From NCBI GenBank assembly GCA_030762895.1, contig CM061070.1, forward strand, positions 29,787,652 to 29,851,651: a stretch of 64,000 bases of DNA, written 5' to 3'. A program made the translations under genes and the position numbers. A model generated the notes under the pieces. The model was not told where the DNA came from. It saw only the letters and a list, made by a program, of their open reading frames with translations, and did not search any database. This document shows positions 10,199 to 21,608 of this stretch, one piece after another (the first letter of the stretch is position 1; the number at the start of each line of letters is the position of its first letter). Origin of the DNA: Sophora flavescens. Lineage: Eukaryota > Streptophyta > Magnoliopsida > Fabales > Fabaceae.

Positions 10199-12459
10199 TC
10201 AATGACCGTGCTGTCCACATACTTGGCATGATCTCTTTTTGATTAGTGTTCGATTTATTGACAACTCTAAGCTGTTTTTGATTCTTCCACGCCGAGTCTC
10301 TCTCATTGCATCCTTTTTTCTTCCTTTAGTTTGTGACATGAGTGGGTCTCCAATATTTAATTCACAGGACTCACTTAATTGCTCACATTGCAAATTCTGA
10401 CAACTTGCCTCTAGAGGAATTATGTCATCTTCAATGTGCAATTCATTATCCATCATTAAAGCTCTTTTGTATGTTTGCTCCATTTCAGATGATATTAGCA
10501 TGTATAACTTCTCCGATTTTGCTGCAAGATCAGATAATAAACTAGCTTGATTGTGCACATGTATACTTCGTAGAGTTGCTGAATTGTTGTTGTTGCGGGA
10601 AAAAAATGTTCTGTCTTCATCAAATCCAATGCCCTTGTTAGCATCTTTTGTCCATCGCTGTAAAATATAATTACTTGGAATTTCGACAATATTTTTTTCT
10701 TGAAAAATCACCAAGATATGTCTGCATAATATTCCCAAAAATTCAAAAAGCTGGCAACCACAATGAGCAACCTTTGTGCCAAGATCCACACAAACGGTAA
10801 ATGTATCTCGAGATCGATAGTCAAAACAATTGGATACCTTATATGTGTATTGAGACCCATTTTTTTTTCAATTTTCACCTTTGTGAATTCACCAATCTTT
10901 GCAAGCTTGTCTTGAAACTTTCCAAAAATGGTTCTTGTATAAATCGATGATGCATGCTCCACAATTTTTGACTTAATATCCAAGAGACGCGATCGGTGCC
11001 TCGATTCAAAATCTTCTCTTCTTTCTTTTTCATAGAGACTATCCATTGCCTTGTCGAATTTCACTACAAAATCCCTTAATGTTGTTGAAGAATTAACAAA
11101 AGAATCAAAAAAAAGCATTAATACTCTCGCTCATCTGTGTAGTGTTCATCCCAGTAAAGAAAGTGCTTCTATTATAAACAGGTATCCATGACTCTCTTAT
11201 ATTATACAAACCATGAAGCCATTCGTTCTCCTTCAAATCATAATCAACCATTATATGTTCCCAATCTTCTTCAAAAACTTTTATGGATGGTGAATCACGA
11301 ATGCATGATTTCAATTCACGCTTGAAAACTGGATTTTTATTATATATATGTGAAAGCTTCTCAGGAAATTTTTTTCTAATGTGTCACAAGCATAATCGAT
11401 GACGAGTATGTGGAAATAGCTTGGCTATGGCAGCTTTCATCGCCAAATCTTGATCTGTTATTATTGACACAGGGCTTTTTCCACTCATTGCCTTAAGCCA
11501 ATTTTGAAATAGCCATTCAAAAGACTTCTCTGTCTCATCTTGCAACAAAGCACAACCAAATAAGATAGACTGATAATGATGATTAACCTCGATAAAAGGT
11601 GCAAATGGCATATTGTACTTGTTGGTCTTATATGTTGTATCAAATGTAACAACATCTCCAAAAATTTTATAAGCTAATCTTGATCTTGCGTCTACCCAAA
11701 AAAAAGTTTATCATTCTAGCTTCATCATCGCATTGTATTGCATAAAAAAAATTTGGATTCTCAGCTTGCTTTGAATTACAGAAGTTGAAAACAGCTTGAG
11801 CGTCTCCAATATCGAGATTTCTTCTTCTAAGATTTCTAAGATGATTGTAGCAATCCCTGCTAGAAATAGTATTATCTCCACCATTAAACATTGTGGCAAC
11901 CTTTCCTGTAGGTACCCCTTCTTCAACAAACTTCTCAACAAGGTTCTTAGCAGTTGTGCTCATTTTCTTATGACAACGAAGATACTTCACACTCTTAGGG
12001 CTAACCATGGCATGATTATGATTGTTACTAAAGCTTTTGACATCCCATTTACTTCTTTTCCACGCTTTTGAAACCACAAGTGATGCCTTGCAATCAGTTC
12101 TTCAAGTCGAGCATTTTTTTCTTAGTTTTTCCCATGAAAACATTGCATTGTTCCTCATTGTCACTCTTGACCGTATATCTACCCTCATTAGAACATACGA
12201 ATATACAAAAATTTTCCTTAGCTGAACGAGTACGAATTCCAAAACCCTTTTTCTTAGCAAATGATATGTAGAATTCTTTAACATCCTGGATGGAGTCGAA
12301 TTCCATTCCAACATAAGGAATAACATTAGGATACCTATCAACATTGGCGACCTCTGAATTGGAATTTTCTGAAGTGATTTCTAAGTTATTAGACACAAGA
12401 TCAACTATCTCATGATCTTCTACACTCTTCATGGTAGAGCTTTCCATGCAATTCACCAT
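10199..12459 (-). pseudogene. FAR1/MULE-type transposase, frameshifted
   Basis: The gene runs leftwards from ATG at 12459 (MVNCMESS), just downstream of an acceptor-like CCTTCAG, so a 5'UTR intron is likely. In order, an N-terminal FAR1 DNA-binding domain (EFYISFAKKKGFGIRTRS) is followed by the cysteine/histidine part of that domain (NNHNHAMVSPKS). The MULE transposase core shows GDVVTFDTTYKTNKY with its first catalytic Asp and SIITDQDLAMKAAI with the second. A SWIM zinc finger follows (AHCGC...LCRHIL, CxC...CxH). The C-terminal CQVCGQHGH is a cut-off zinc knuckle. At least three frame changes (near 12090, 11670 and 10750) and stops break it, so no functional transposase can be made. The transposase would have acted on the flanking TIRs. 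Host FHY3/FAR1 factors share this architecture, but the TIRs identify it as the element's own gene. Confidence 0.85.
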
Positions 12460-12499
12460 CCAATATTTATATACACCTGAAGGATATAACAAAGAATAA

Positions 12500-13284
12500 A
12501 AAAGGTGAGAATATCATTCAAATACCATCGTTGCAGAACATGTAGACAGAATAATGATCTTTGGAATTTAACAAGCAACTAAGTTGGAAAGGTCAGATAG
12601 TATAAGCTGATCGTGTAACTTACCAACTGTGGTTATTGAGTTACGGGTAAAACATAACAAATTCAAAAAAAAAATTATAAACACAAATTTTATATATACT
12701 TGAGAATAAATTGTACTATGTTCACAAAGTAACCATAGATACAAAAATTCTCCACCCATAGGAGATCCCAATTTGACAGAAGCAACATAGATTTCAGCAT
12801 TTTGCAAAAAGATAGCTGAAAAAACGTCCCTGCCCATTACTCTTACATTGCCCAGTTTTTAGCCCTTACACATTCTATAATAGCTAATCACCTAAACTAT
12901 CCATACATCATATGAGTTCTTGCGCAAAGTTACAGAGTGAGTGAGCAAAAATTTTACCCCTTAGACAGTAGCTACCCAAAAACAGATATCTCCTCCGACG
13001 GCGGCGAGTTCGTAACAGAGAAGAAGGCTGACCGTGAGTCGGTGATAGCGAGACGAGCTCCGACGACGCGTGTGCGCGACGGCGTCATGTCGTGCTCCAG
13101 CAATTTGTGGCGTGCTTCACGGCGGCGTGGCGTGGCGTTCTTCAATGACGGCGACGGGGCGGGGCGGGGCGTGGTGTGGGGGTGCTTCAACAACATCGTA
13201 AACCTTATTAACAATGAAGAAGTTTAGGGAGGAGAGAAAAGATACGGATATGAGATATCTTAAGGGGTCGAGGACGTCAAGGAC
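12500..13284. other. MULE right subterminal region
   Basis: It holds the probable 5' region of the transposase gene. From about 12970 to 13200 it carries a GC-rich block (CGGCGGCGAG, CGACGGGGCGGGGCGGGGCG) that is the inverted, diverged counterpart of the block at 7600-7850. Short frames on both strands here follow from the high GC content and are not credible genes. Confidence 0.6.
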
Positions 13285-13434
13285 AAAAAAATGGCAAGAT
13301 AAGAGAGGGTCATGTGATTGTTTTTTTATTTTTTTAGACTTTTTTAATTAAAATATTCTAATCTGTCGGATTGATTAATTTCAATGGTCTAGATTTGACG
13401 TAAGTCTTTAGACTTACACCTGATGTCAACGGAT

Positions 13435-13438
<4 letters not shown>
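13285..13438 (-). repeat. MULE right terminal inverted repeat
   Basis: It is the reverse complement of the left TIR (7371-7525), ending CAACGGATCCTA immediately before a TA microsatellite. Confidence 0.9.

Positions 13439-13482
<44 letters not shown>
13437..13482. repeat. (TA)n microsatellite
   Basis: A run of TA dinucleotides borders the MULE. It hides the right-hand target-site duplication. Confidence 0.95.
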
Positions 13483-13486
<4 letters not shown>

Positions 13487-14962
13487 AATTTACAAATTTA
13501 ATATATACAAGTTTGTCTGGTTCAACTAGTTACTCGTTAACCCAATATCTCAATCGAGTTAATGAACCATTCGATTTTAATAACATTCCTCTATATACGC
13601 CTGAGGCTGAGCTCGTCACTAACTGTTGATGCTTCGTGAAACAACGGTTTGCCAATAAAGAAGATAGCTACTGGGTTGCATCTCAACATCCAAAGTTTCA
13701 GTTGTTCAATACCTGAAGATTTGTAAATAACGTAGTTATAAACTTCAACAAATGCTTCAAAATAAATGTGTTTATTTCAACAGTCTAGTTTGAAAACATA
13801 ACACAGCAGATATTCCTCTTTGCTTTGTTTCCAGTTTCGTGTTTTTATTTTGTTTTCAGAAATAATTACAAAACTGTCACCTTATTTTCATTTTGTTTCC
13901 TGTTTTCAAAGATTTGTACAGGAAACAGTGAAATTAAAAAAAATTTGTTTTCGATATTTCCTGTATAAATTTATGAAAACAAGAAACAAAGCAAGAATTG
14001 AAAACAAAGCAAACAGAATTATTTGTGGAAATAAGAAATAAAACAAGAAAGTGAAAACAAAGCAAACAGAATTACTCTATTACTACCCAACGATTTCAAA
14101 CACACTAAAGCCTTGTGAATTCAAGTCATTTAACACATGACTGAAAGTCTGAAATCACCTTCTACAAACTACAGAATTACTCTCTTTCACTTAGGCTGCG
14201 ATGTTTTCATCTCATTTACCTTTGCTTTATGTGAACATCCAGAATGTTAAAACAATTTTTTTTTAGCTATCTCACACGGCTCGCATGCAACGGCAATCCT
14301 AGAATGAAAATTTTCTGTTTGGATTTGATGCATGAAAAATATGTTCATTTCATGATAGAAAAAGCATTCTATTCAGGTCCTAAGGCTAAAATATCTGCCA
14401 AACATAAATCTGAATACAAGTTCTTAAAATCTTATTACAAGAGTACATCTTTCATAAACCAAAAGACGATTTAGCTTTCATATTATCATGCAGAAATCTA
14501 AATGCAATCATTATACATATATTTCTCCATAAGGAAATATGAACTTTAATTTTGTATGATATTTGACATACAAGTCATAACTCAAGAAGGACCGCTTTTT
14601 GTGTACGGAGTTAATATGATACTACATATATATCACATAGCCATAGCCATGGCCCATGAATTTAAGAATGGTTTAAGACAACAGTACAAAGTATCACCAA
14701 TTCATGGAATCAAATAACTCATAATCTAATACTATATTCTTCACAACAAAGAACATGTCCATTATTTCTTGGACCTCTGGCCACCCAAAAACCAATATAC
14801 ACATACACATACATGCCACCTGCTGGCTCTTGCCTGTATTGTCTGATAGCAACAGAAAGCGAGTGCCATATTTTCCCGTTACACTTCCCTATTCTGACTT
14901 ATTTCCTTTGATCATATAATATATAGATCACACTCCACATCTAACACATTACTGATTAACTA
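13483..14962. other. Intergenic region and 3' flank of SURNod19
   Basis: No coding region is credible. GAAAACAAAGCAAACAGAATTA occurs twice, about 57 bp apart (near 13999 and 14056), next to many TTTTGTTTTC / GAAAACAAG words. This is a small duplicated, partly palindromic patch. The last few hundred bases before 14962 should include the 3'UTR and polyadenylation site of the minus-strand gene. Confidence 0.5.
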
Positions 14963-16797
14963 TCAGTAAAATATATTGTTCATATCAAGAAAGAATGAAG
15001 AACGCAAGGAATGTCTGAAGTATTGGTTTGGCAATTGTTCTGCCACCAATAGGTAGAAAAGCCCCATAACTCCAGTGTAGCCTGGGTTGCTACTATAGTT
15101 AGACTCTAGAGTTAAAGTTTCACCATCAATAATCTTGATGGAACCTGGATGAGGATAACATGTGGACATTCCTACAATGTAACCTGCCTCGTTTCCTGCT
15201 TCTGTTCCATTTCCATAACTTGGTATTGAAGAACATATAACCCTCCCATCCTGAAACCGTCATGCACAAATTTCAGAAAACAAGCTACACTCCAACATTT
15301 AACATCTTACAATAATATGATTGTAATTTGTAAGGAGGAGACTTAATCAAAAGTAAAAGAAGCATTGATAATCTAATAAAAGCTGAGCTTTAAGAAGTCA
15401 GCAAGACACAAACTCCATGCCCACCAAACTCTAGATGTACACCAATGAAAGGAAAAGATGCACCTACTAATAAATTGCTAGTAACAGGTCACCATTACTT
15501 GTGAAACTCAATTAAGAACTCACTCTGAAACACTAAAGAAAAAAAGAGGTCTCCTATTTGCAATCCCTTCTAAGGGGTAAAATCCTTATTATACTTGCCC
15601 ATGTTTAGTTTTTGTATCAGTCATGAGTTACACTAAAAAATAATATCTTAAGAATGACTATAACTATTGAACATCACCTGTCCATATAGAGTTGATCCAG
15701 TTCCACCTGTATGCTGATGAGCAACACCATAGATGACATAACCACCAGTTTCCATAGGAACACTTGTCTTCTTCACATCAAGACAACTATTACCATCCTT
15801 ATGGCTCCTGCTGCAAGATTTAACTTCATACTCAACCTGTAACAAAGAAATCTCCGTGGCTCACTTATATTCAAACAAATAATCCACTAGTATTATGTTT
15901 TTAAATTAATTTGAGATTGAGATAATCTACATGTTTCTTGGTATATTTATATACCTTGCAATCATGATTTGAGTTTATTCCTTTTGAACTATTTGATATG
16001 TGCAAAGTATCAGTCACATCAAATATATAAATCTTAACAGGCACTACAAAATTGTCCCAATCGATCCATTTTACTGTGTATTTTATGTAGATGCTTCTCT
16101 TTGTGCCCTCAAATCCTTCTCTCAACCTGCACTGGGTATAATCGCAGCAACAATGCAAGCCTCCTATATAATCTGAACTCAAAGGCTTGCCAAATTCATC
16201 ATTTGTAACATTATAAAGGTCACACCTACACTCAGTGCACCCCATTCTATCTTCTACACCACGTGTATCAATTGCATGGACATTGAGCAACCATTTCTCC
16301 TCATAACCATCTGGAATTTCTTCAGGATTACCTACCTCTATCCCAAAAGGATCTGGAACATATGTAACTGTTCCTCTTGTTTCAGATCCAAGGCCAAAAT
16401 ACTGTCCAAGAACATTTTCCTGGCATATGCCACTGTTTCTCAGAACATAATCTACCTCTCTGTGGCCATCATACCCTGTGTGTGTCACATGCTTATGCTG
16501 ATAGTATCTTGCAACAACCCAATGATGAAGATAAGTTTCATGGAGAGGTATGGAGTTTCCAGCTTCATCAACTACTTCACCATTGAAACTCTTTAGTGCA
16601 ATATGACCTCTCGGGAAATCAATATCATATAAATACCTATCGGCAACTGATCCAGGTCCAAGTTCAATCTTAGGGGATAGAAAAACAGCTGACTTTACAT
16701 TATTTTCATTGTTACCAAAAGCACATGAGTTTGGTGTGCCCAACACCAGTAGTAGTATTGCCAATGAAAATACCAAATTTTGAAATACAAAACACAT
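14963..16797 (-). CDS. Stress up-regulated Nod19 (SURNod19) family protein
   Basis: There are three coding exons on the minus strand: 16797-15955, 15836-15678 and 15250-14963, with the stop at 14963-14965. All four splice borders obey GT-AG (AAG|GTATAT, TTACAG|GTTGAG, CAG|GTGATG, TTTCAG|GATGGG). Both introns are phase 0, giving a 429-residue protein. Residues 1-25 form a signal peptide (LVFSLAILLLVLG), so the product enters the secretory pathway. The family shows in LGPGSVADRYLYDIDFPRGH, the ETYLHHWVVARY segment, a cysteine cluster CTECRCDLYN, GGLHCCCDYTQC, and the late YGVAHQHTGGTGS and GMSTCYPHPG motifs. SURNod19 proteins are known as stress- and nodule-induced; the biochemical role is not established. 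No frameshift or missing segment is evident. It is the only intact-looking host gene in the window. An upstream 5'UTR intron is inferred separately. Confidence 0.9.
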
Positions 16798-17028
16798 CTT
16801 TACCTGTCAACAAAATATCTATTAGTAATGAACTAAGTAAGTACAAAAATATTAACAAATGCAGATGGTAAAGAATGCATTAAGCCATTATTTAAAAGGA
16901 AAATGGTCATCTTACTACTTTTTTACTGCACTATCTTTTTATACCCTAAATCATAACTATCTATCATTTATCCATTGGAAGCGATTTGATCCATGATTAT
17001 AAAGTAGTGCAAAAAAAAAAAATAGCCT

Positions 17029-17151
17029 GATGGTGTGTTTGGATGAGGGAATTTAGAGGGTAAAAATACAATACATTTTATATCGATAGATTCTAATTGC
17101 CCTCTAAAAATACATTACCCTCTTAAATTCTCTCATCCAAACACACCATCA
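17029..17151. mobile_element. Small MITE with 20 bp inverted ends
   Basis: TGATGGTGTGTTTGGATGAG at 17029-17048 is repeated in inverse at 17132-17151. The inversion continues imperfectly inward (AATTTAGAGGGTAA against TTACCCTCTTAAATT). At about 123 bp and without coding capacity it is a MITE. I could not read a convincing target duplication. It lies within the inferred SURNod19 leader intron. Confidence 0.8.
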
Positions 17152-17704
17152 ATATACTTGTTGCAAGGGAATTATAGATGTGACAATCATGTGCAAAGAG
17201 TACACTAACAATTCCTTTAAGTTATTCAAGAACTCAGATGCTATAAACTAGCCAAAACAGAGTTTGCACAACAATATTAAAAGGGCAAGAGCAGATATGA
17301 TTTTCGTTCAGCCAATTAAACTACTCAAAACTTCAGAAGTGATGCAATAGTATAACCAGATAACGGCTGAATACAATTATCAAATCGTGATATAAAATTA
17401 AGGCAAACAAATTGAAGAAAAAAAAAACAGCACAGTTATCATTAGTATCTAATTCATAGCAATGGACAAAATACATGACTATAGTGAGGAATAAGTATAT
17501 ATTATTATATGTCAGTATATGAACACAAAATGAAAGTAAAAACTTGATACAAAATTAAGATTCGGGTCATCTTAAATAGCCACAAATTGTAAGTGGAGGA
17601 AAAAATATATGAAGTACCAATAGTCTGAGAGTAGCCACTAAGAAGCTAAGTGGGTCTTAGAAACTGGAGGGAAGATACAAAATGTTCATGTTAATAAGAA
17701 ATAG

Positions 17705-17998
17705 AGTAAAAACCCCCAGGTCCTAAAAATGTGAAGTGGTATCAACCTGTTCCCTGAAATTATCAAATTTCCAAATTAGCCCCTCAAACAGTATTCAACT
17801 TAGTCCATCAGTTGAAAATCGTATGGACTAAGTTGATTTAAAGTTAACAATATCATGAAATTAATTGATATTAAGTGAGTAAAATGAGGAACAAAATTGA
17901 TACTAACGTATCATTCATGAACGTTTTTAGAATTTCCATAATTTAAAGTACCACATTGATACCATTTTACAGGTTCAGGAACCAAACAGGACTCATAG
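17705..17998. mobile_element. Decayed foldback element
   Basis: Imperfect inverted arms face each other. The left arm has GGTCCTAAAAATGTGAAG and TGGTATCAACCTGTTCC; the reverse complement of the right arm has GGTTCCTGAACCTGTAAAA and TGGTATCAATGTGG. The middle holds no gene. The many mismatches suggest an old non-autonomous element. Confidence 0.4.
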
Positions 17999-18146
17999 GG
18001 AATATGTAAGATGATGATGATGATAAGATTATGCAGGAAATAAGGAAATTAACAATGGCGGTAGAAGATAGAAGTACCTTTTGGCCTAATCGGGTTTAGA
18101 CGAGAGATAGCGTGCGAATTTGTCACGCAACATTGATCATGTGAAG

Positions 18147-18161
18147 ATTTATTTATTTATA
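18147..18161 (-). promoter_or_regulatory. Putative TATA box of the SURNod19 gene
   Basis: On the minus strand the sequence reads TATAAATAAATAAAT, about 70 bp upstream of the inferred leader-intron donor. Transcription would then start near 18115-18125. This is inference from position and sequence; no other TATA-like site is better placed. Confidence 0.45.
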
Positions 18162-18179
18162 GATATATTAAGTGGAAAA

Positions 18180-18611
18180 AGGTGCAGCCACAAGTGAGAA
18201 CGTTAAAATGTTGGTTCATGCTTTCACACTACAGAAAAGTTGAATTTTCTCTTTGGATTCATCGCAAGTAAGTATACGTGTTTTACTTGTGCTTTGGAAC
18301 TTGGTAGAGTTGCAATTGAGAGGACAAGTGGCGTGTTATAGGACGAGAGACGAGAGACGAGAGACGAGAGATACTAACGTCTGGGTACCAAATACCAATT
18401 ACCAATTACTTACTGGTGCAACCAGTATTGCTATTAGCGTTAATGCTTTTAGAGTTTTAGTACGAAAAATGATCGACCAATAAATTGATTTTTGATCAGT
18501 CACGCTGTTATAAATCATACAAGATGTTATACCAAAAAAAAAAAAAAAAAAGGAAAATTCATTCTAGTCAAGACGAAGATCGTGCGAACAAGCGGTTTTT
18601 CTTTTTTCGTA
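18180..18611. other. Upstream region of SURNod19, no gene
   Basis: Four head-to-tail copies of GACGAGAGA-type 9-mers lie at about 18341-18371, and a poly-A tract of about 16 bases at 18535. Nothing else is recognised. The region may hold distal promoter sequence. Confidence 0.4.
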
Positions 18612-19066
18612 GGCTAAATTATTATTTTGATCCCTTATTTATTTTAAAATATTTAATTTGGTCCTTTAATTTTTAAAATGTTCGAATTGATCTCTTGTTT
18701 GTCTTAAAATATTCAATATTCAATTTAGTCCATTAATTATCAAACGTTAAACAAAAATGTCTTTTTCATTAAGTTTCACGGTTAAGTTGAATAAATTAAA
18801 ACAAACAAGGGATCACATTGAATAAATTAAAACAAATGAGGGACCAAATTGAATAAAACATCGGAACTAAGTTGAATATATTATAACAAATATGGGACCA
18901 AGTTGAATAAAACATAACAAATATGGGACCAATTTGAATATTTTAAAAATTGAGGAACCAAATTGAATATTTTAAATAAATAAGGGACCGATTTGAACAT
19001 TTTAAAAATTAAGGGACCAAATCAAATATTTTAAAACAAATAAGGGACAAAAATAGTAATTTAACA
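18612..19066. mobile_element. Mutator-type MITE (455 bp)
   Basis: Long inverted arms (left CTAAATTATTATTTTGATCC; right, inverted, TTAAATTACTATTTTTGTCC) flank an interior made of repeated AAGGGACCAAATTGAATA-type words at about 32 bp spacing. The flanks are TTTTTCGTA (18603-18611) and TTTTTCATA (19067-19075), a 9 bp target duplication with one CpG-type change. Nine-base duplications are typical of Mutator elements. No gene is present. Confidence 0.75.
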
Positions 19067-19141
19067 TTTTTCATAAAACACTTTTTAGCATACCCATCAT
19101 GTATAATTTATAAACAATTTGATTGGTCAAATTATAAACAA

Positions 19142-19165
19142 CTAGTATTTTTGACCCGTGCATTA
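19142..19165 (-). other. Helitron-like 3' end signature
   Basis: Read on the minus strand, TGCACGGGTCAAAAATACTAG is followed by T, that is a CTRR-type terminus (CTAG) abutting a T as in Helitron insertions. It stands on the outer left side of the array whose units begin TCTTTATATATAAAGG on the same strand, which suits a Helitron 5' end (TC start). The usual stem-loop just before the terminus is not evident, so the call is tentative. Confidence 0.35.
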
Positions 19166-19479
19166 TAAATAAGAATTATGTCAGTTGAAATTTTTATTTT
19201 AAATTATGGTTAAAAAATTAAAAAGTATTTTTACTTTTAAAATTATTTAATTAAATGATTGTTTTTTATTAAAAATAAATAAATTTCATTCATTATAAAA
19301 AAATTGAAACATAAGTATTAAATGAAATAGTTATCAGAATACATATCAAATAATTAGAAAGGCTGAAAAATAATTGATTACACAGAGGACTTAAATTGGT
19401 CATATAAAAAAATGAAGTTATTGAGCAATAATGTACCGTTTTCTACTTAAGCAATGTATCATTCATATTTTAAGCATGA

Positions 19480-21418
19480 AAAAACTAATGAAATGGTCAT
19501 GTGATAAAAGTATTTTGATAAATGAAAATTATCAACATCCGAGAACAATCTAAACATGTCCCAACAATTGTTCAAAGTAGGTATTGAAAGTCGAAAAAGT
19601 ATAAGCATTGCAGGTGGACAACGCATTGCAAACCATTTAAAGATAACTTTTAAACAAATAAGAAATAAGAAATTAAAAAAAAAACAGCACATGTCGAAAA
19701 AAATAAAAACCCAACATCACTCTTGTTAAATAGATAGATATATTTGAATTTTGAATTTTATAAATCATTGCAAATTGAAAATGTGCTATTTAAGATTAGT
19801 AAATGACCCTGAAATACATGTAGATAATAGCTGGAATTTTTTATAACAAATAATGATATATTAAATTAGTTTGTAAAATTACAAAGTCAACCCTAATCTT
19901 GGAGGGGAAAAATGTCCCAGCGAATACTCCTTTATATATAAAGATTACAAAGTTAACCCTAGCATTGGTAGGAAAAAATGTCCCAGTGAATACTCCTTTA
20001 TATATAAAGATAAATGAAATTATCAACATCGGAGAACAACCTAAACATGTCCAAACAATTGTTCAAAGTAGGTATTTAAAGTCGAAAAGGTATAAGCATT
20101 GCATGTGGATGACGCATTGCAATCCATTTAAAGATAACTTTTAAACAAATAAGAACTAAGAAATTAAAAAAAAAAAAGCACATGTCGAAAAAAATAGCAA
20201 CCCGACATCACTCTTGTTAAATGGATAGATAGATTTGAATTTTGAATTTTGATAATCATTGCAAATTGAAAATGTGATATTTAAGATTAGTAAATGACCC
20301 TGGAATACATATAGATAATAGCTGGAAATTTTTATAACAAATAATTATATATTAAATTAGTTAGTAAAATTACAAAGTTAACCCTAGTCTTGGAGGGAAA
20401 AAATGCCCCAACGAATACTCCTTTATATATAAAGATTACAAAGTTAACCTAGTCTTGGTGGGGAAAAATGCCAAAGCGAATACTCCTTTATATATAAAGA
20501 TAAATGAAATTGTCAACATCTGAGAACAACATAAACATGTCCCAACAATTGTTCAAAGTAGGTATTGAAAGTCGAAAAGGTATAAGCATTGTAGGTCGAT
20601 GACACATTGCAATCCAATTAAAGATAACTTTTAAACAAATAAGAAATAAGAAATTAAAAATAAACAGCACATGTCAAAAAAAAATAGCAACCTGACATCA
20701 CTCTTGTTAAATGAATATATAGATTTGAATTTTGAATTTTGTAAATCATTGCAAATTGAAAATGTGCTATTTAAGATTAGTAAATAACCCCGTAATACAT
20801 GTAGATGATAGCTGGAAATTTTTGTAACAAATAATGATATATTAAATTAGTTAGTAAAATTACAAAGTTGACCCCAGTCTTGATGGAAAAAAATGCCCCA
20901 GTGAATACTCCTTTATAAATAAAGATAAATGAAATTATCAACATCTGAGAACAACCTAAACATGTCCCAACAATTGTTCAAAGTAGGTATTGAAAGTCGA
21001 AAAGGTATAAGCATTGCAGGTGGACGACGCATTTCAATCCATTTAATGATAACTTTTAAACAAATAAGAAATAAGAAATTTAAATTAAAAAAAAGCACAT
21101 GTCGGAAAAAAAATAGCAACCCAACATCACTCTTGTTAAATGGATAGATAGATTTGGATTTTGTATTTTGTATTTTGTAAATCATTGCAAATTGAAAATG
21201 TGTTATTTAAGATTAGTAAATGGCCCTGGAATACACGTGGATAATAGCTGGAATTTTTTATAACAAATAATGATATATTAAATTTGTTAGTAAAATTACA
21301 AAGTTAACCCTAGTTTTGGAGGAAAAAATGCCAGCGAATACTCCTTTATATATAAAGATAAGCATTGTAGGTGGACGACGCATTGCAATCCATTTAAAGA
21401 TAACTTTTTGAAGTTGAC
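19480..21418. repeat. Tandem array, left part (about 490 bp units)
   Basis: Four long units share the landmark ACATGTCCCAACAATTGTTC-type sequence near 19552, 20042, 20534 and 20958, so spacing is 490, 492 and 424 bp. Each unit contains AGCACATGTCG, CAACCCGACATCACTC, TTGTTAAATGGATAGATAG, GCAAATTGAAAATGTGCTAT, GATATATTAAATTAGTTAG and GGGAAAAAATGCCCCAGCG, and ends ACTCCTTTATATATAAAGAT. The last string is a palindrome (CTTTATATATAAAG). The array stops at 21418, where a copia element was inserted, and resumes at 55991. Frames through it give short proteins that recur from unit to unit and are not genes. Confidence 0.9.
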
Positions 21419-21598
21419 ACAGGGAAACACAAGAAGGGGGTTGAATTATGTTTCTTAACAGTTTTTCAGAAAAGCCTTTTTCTCAAACTTTTTTGCAAGC
21501 AAAACTAGACAAGTACACACAAACAAGAAAACCTTTTTAAAGAGTTAACAAACTCAGATCAAAATCCCCACAGTTAGTATAGACAAAGACTGTAGCAA
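21419..21598 (-). repeat. Remnant of the copia 3' LTR (180 bp)
   Basis: It matches the first 180 bases (54583-54762) of the full LTR, from TGAAGTTGACACAGGGAAAC to AAAGACTGTA, then similarity stops abruptly. The full copy is 1408 bp, so about 1.2 kb of U3-side LTR is missing. The outer end and its target duplication are intact, so the loss was internal. Confidence 0.8.
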
Positions 21599-21608
21599 TA
21601 ACATCTGA

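Larger units (their letters stand above)
7371..13438. mobile_element. Mutator-like element (MULE) with FAR1-type transposase
   Basis: The 6.07 kb element is bounded by terminal inverted repeats of about 155 bp (TAGGATCCGTTGAC at both ends). It contains a FAR1/MULE transposase gene on the minus strand (10199-12459) and captured-gene-like exons on the plus strand (about 7752-9095). Inside each TIR lies a GC-rich subterminal zone of a few hundred bases (7600-7850 and 12970-13200) that is alike on the two sides. Because the flanks are TA-rich (a (TA)n follows at 13437), no clean 9 bp target duplication can be read. The frameshifted transposase makes it non-autonomous now, although the TIRs are well conserved. 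Confidence 0.85.
16804..18077 (-). other. Probable 5'UTR intron of the SURNod19 gene
   Basis: Immediately upstream of the ATG is an acceptor (TTGACAG, AG at 16805-16804), leaving only GTAAAG before the ATG. About 1.27 kb upstream a donor (AAAAG|GTACTT, GT at 18077-18076) follows a short leader-like segment, and a TATA box lies a further 70 bp up. This gives a typical plant leader intron of 1274 bp. It holds a MITE (17029-17151) and a decayed foldback (about 17705-17998). It is inferred from splice signals only. Confidence 0.5.

Noticed and set aside
10199..12492. A host FAR1/FHY3-related transcription factor gene
   Set aside because: The gene is frameshifted and lies between long Mutator TIRs, so it is the transposase of the element.
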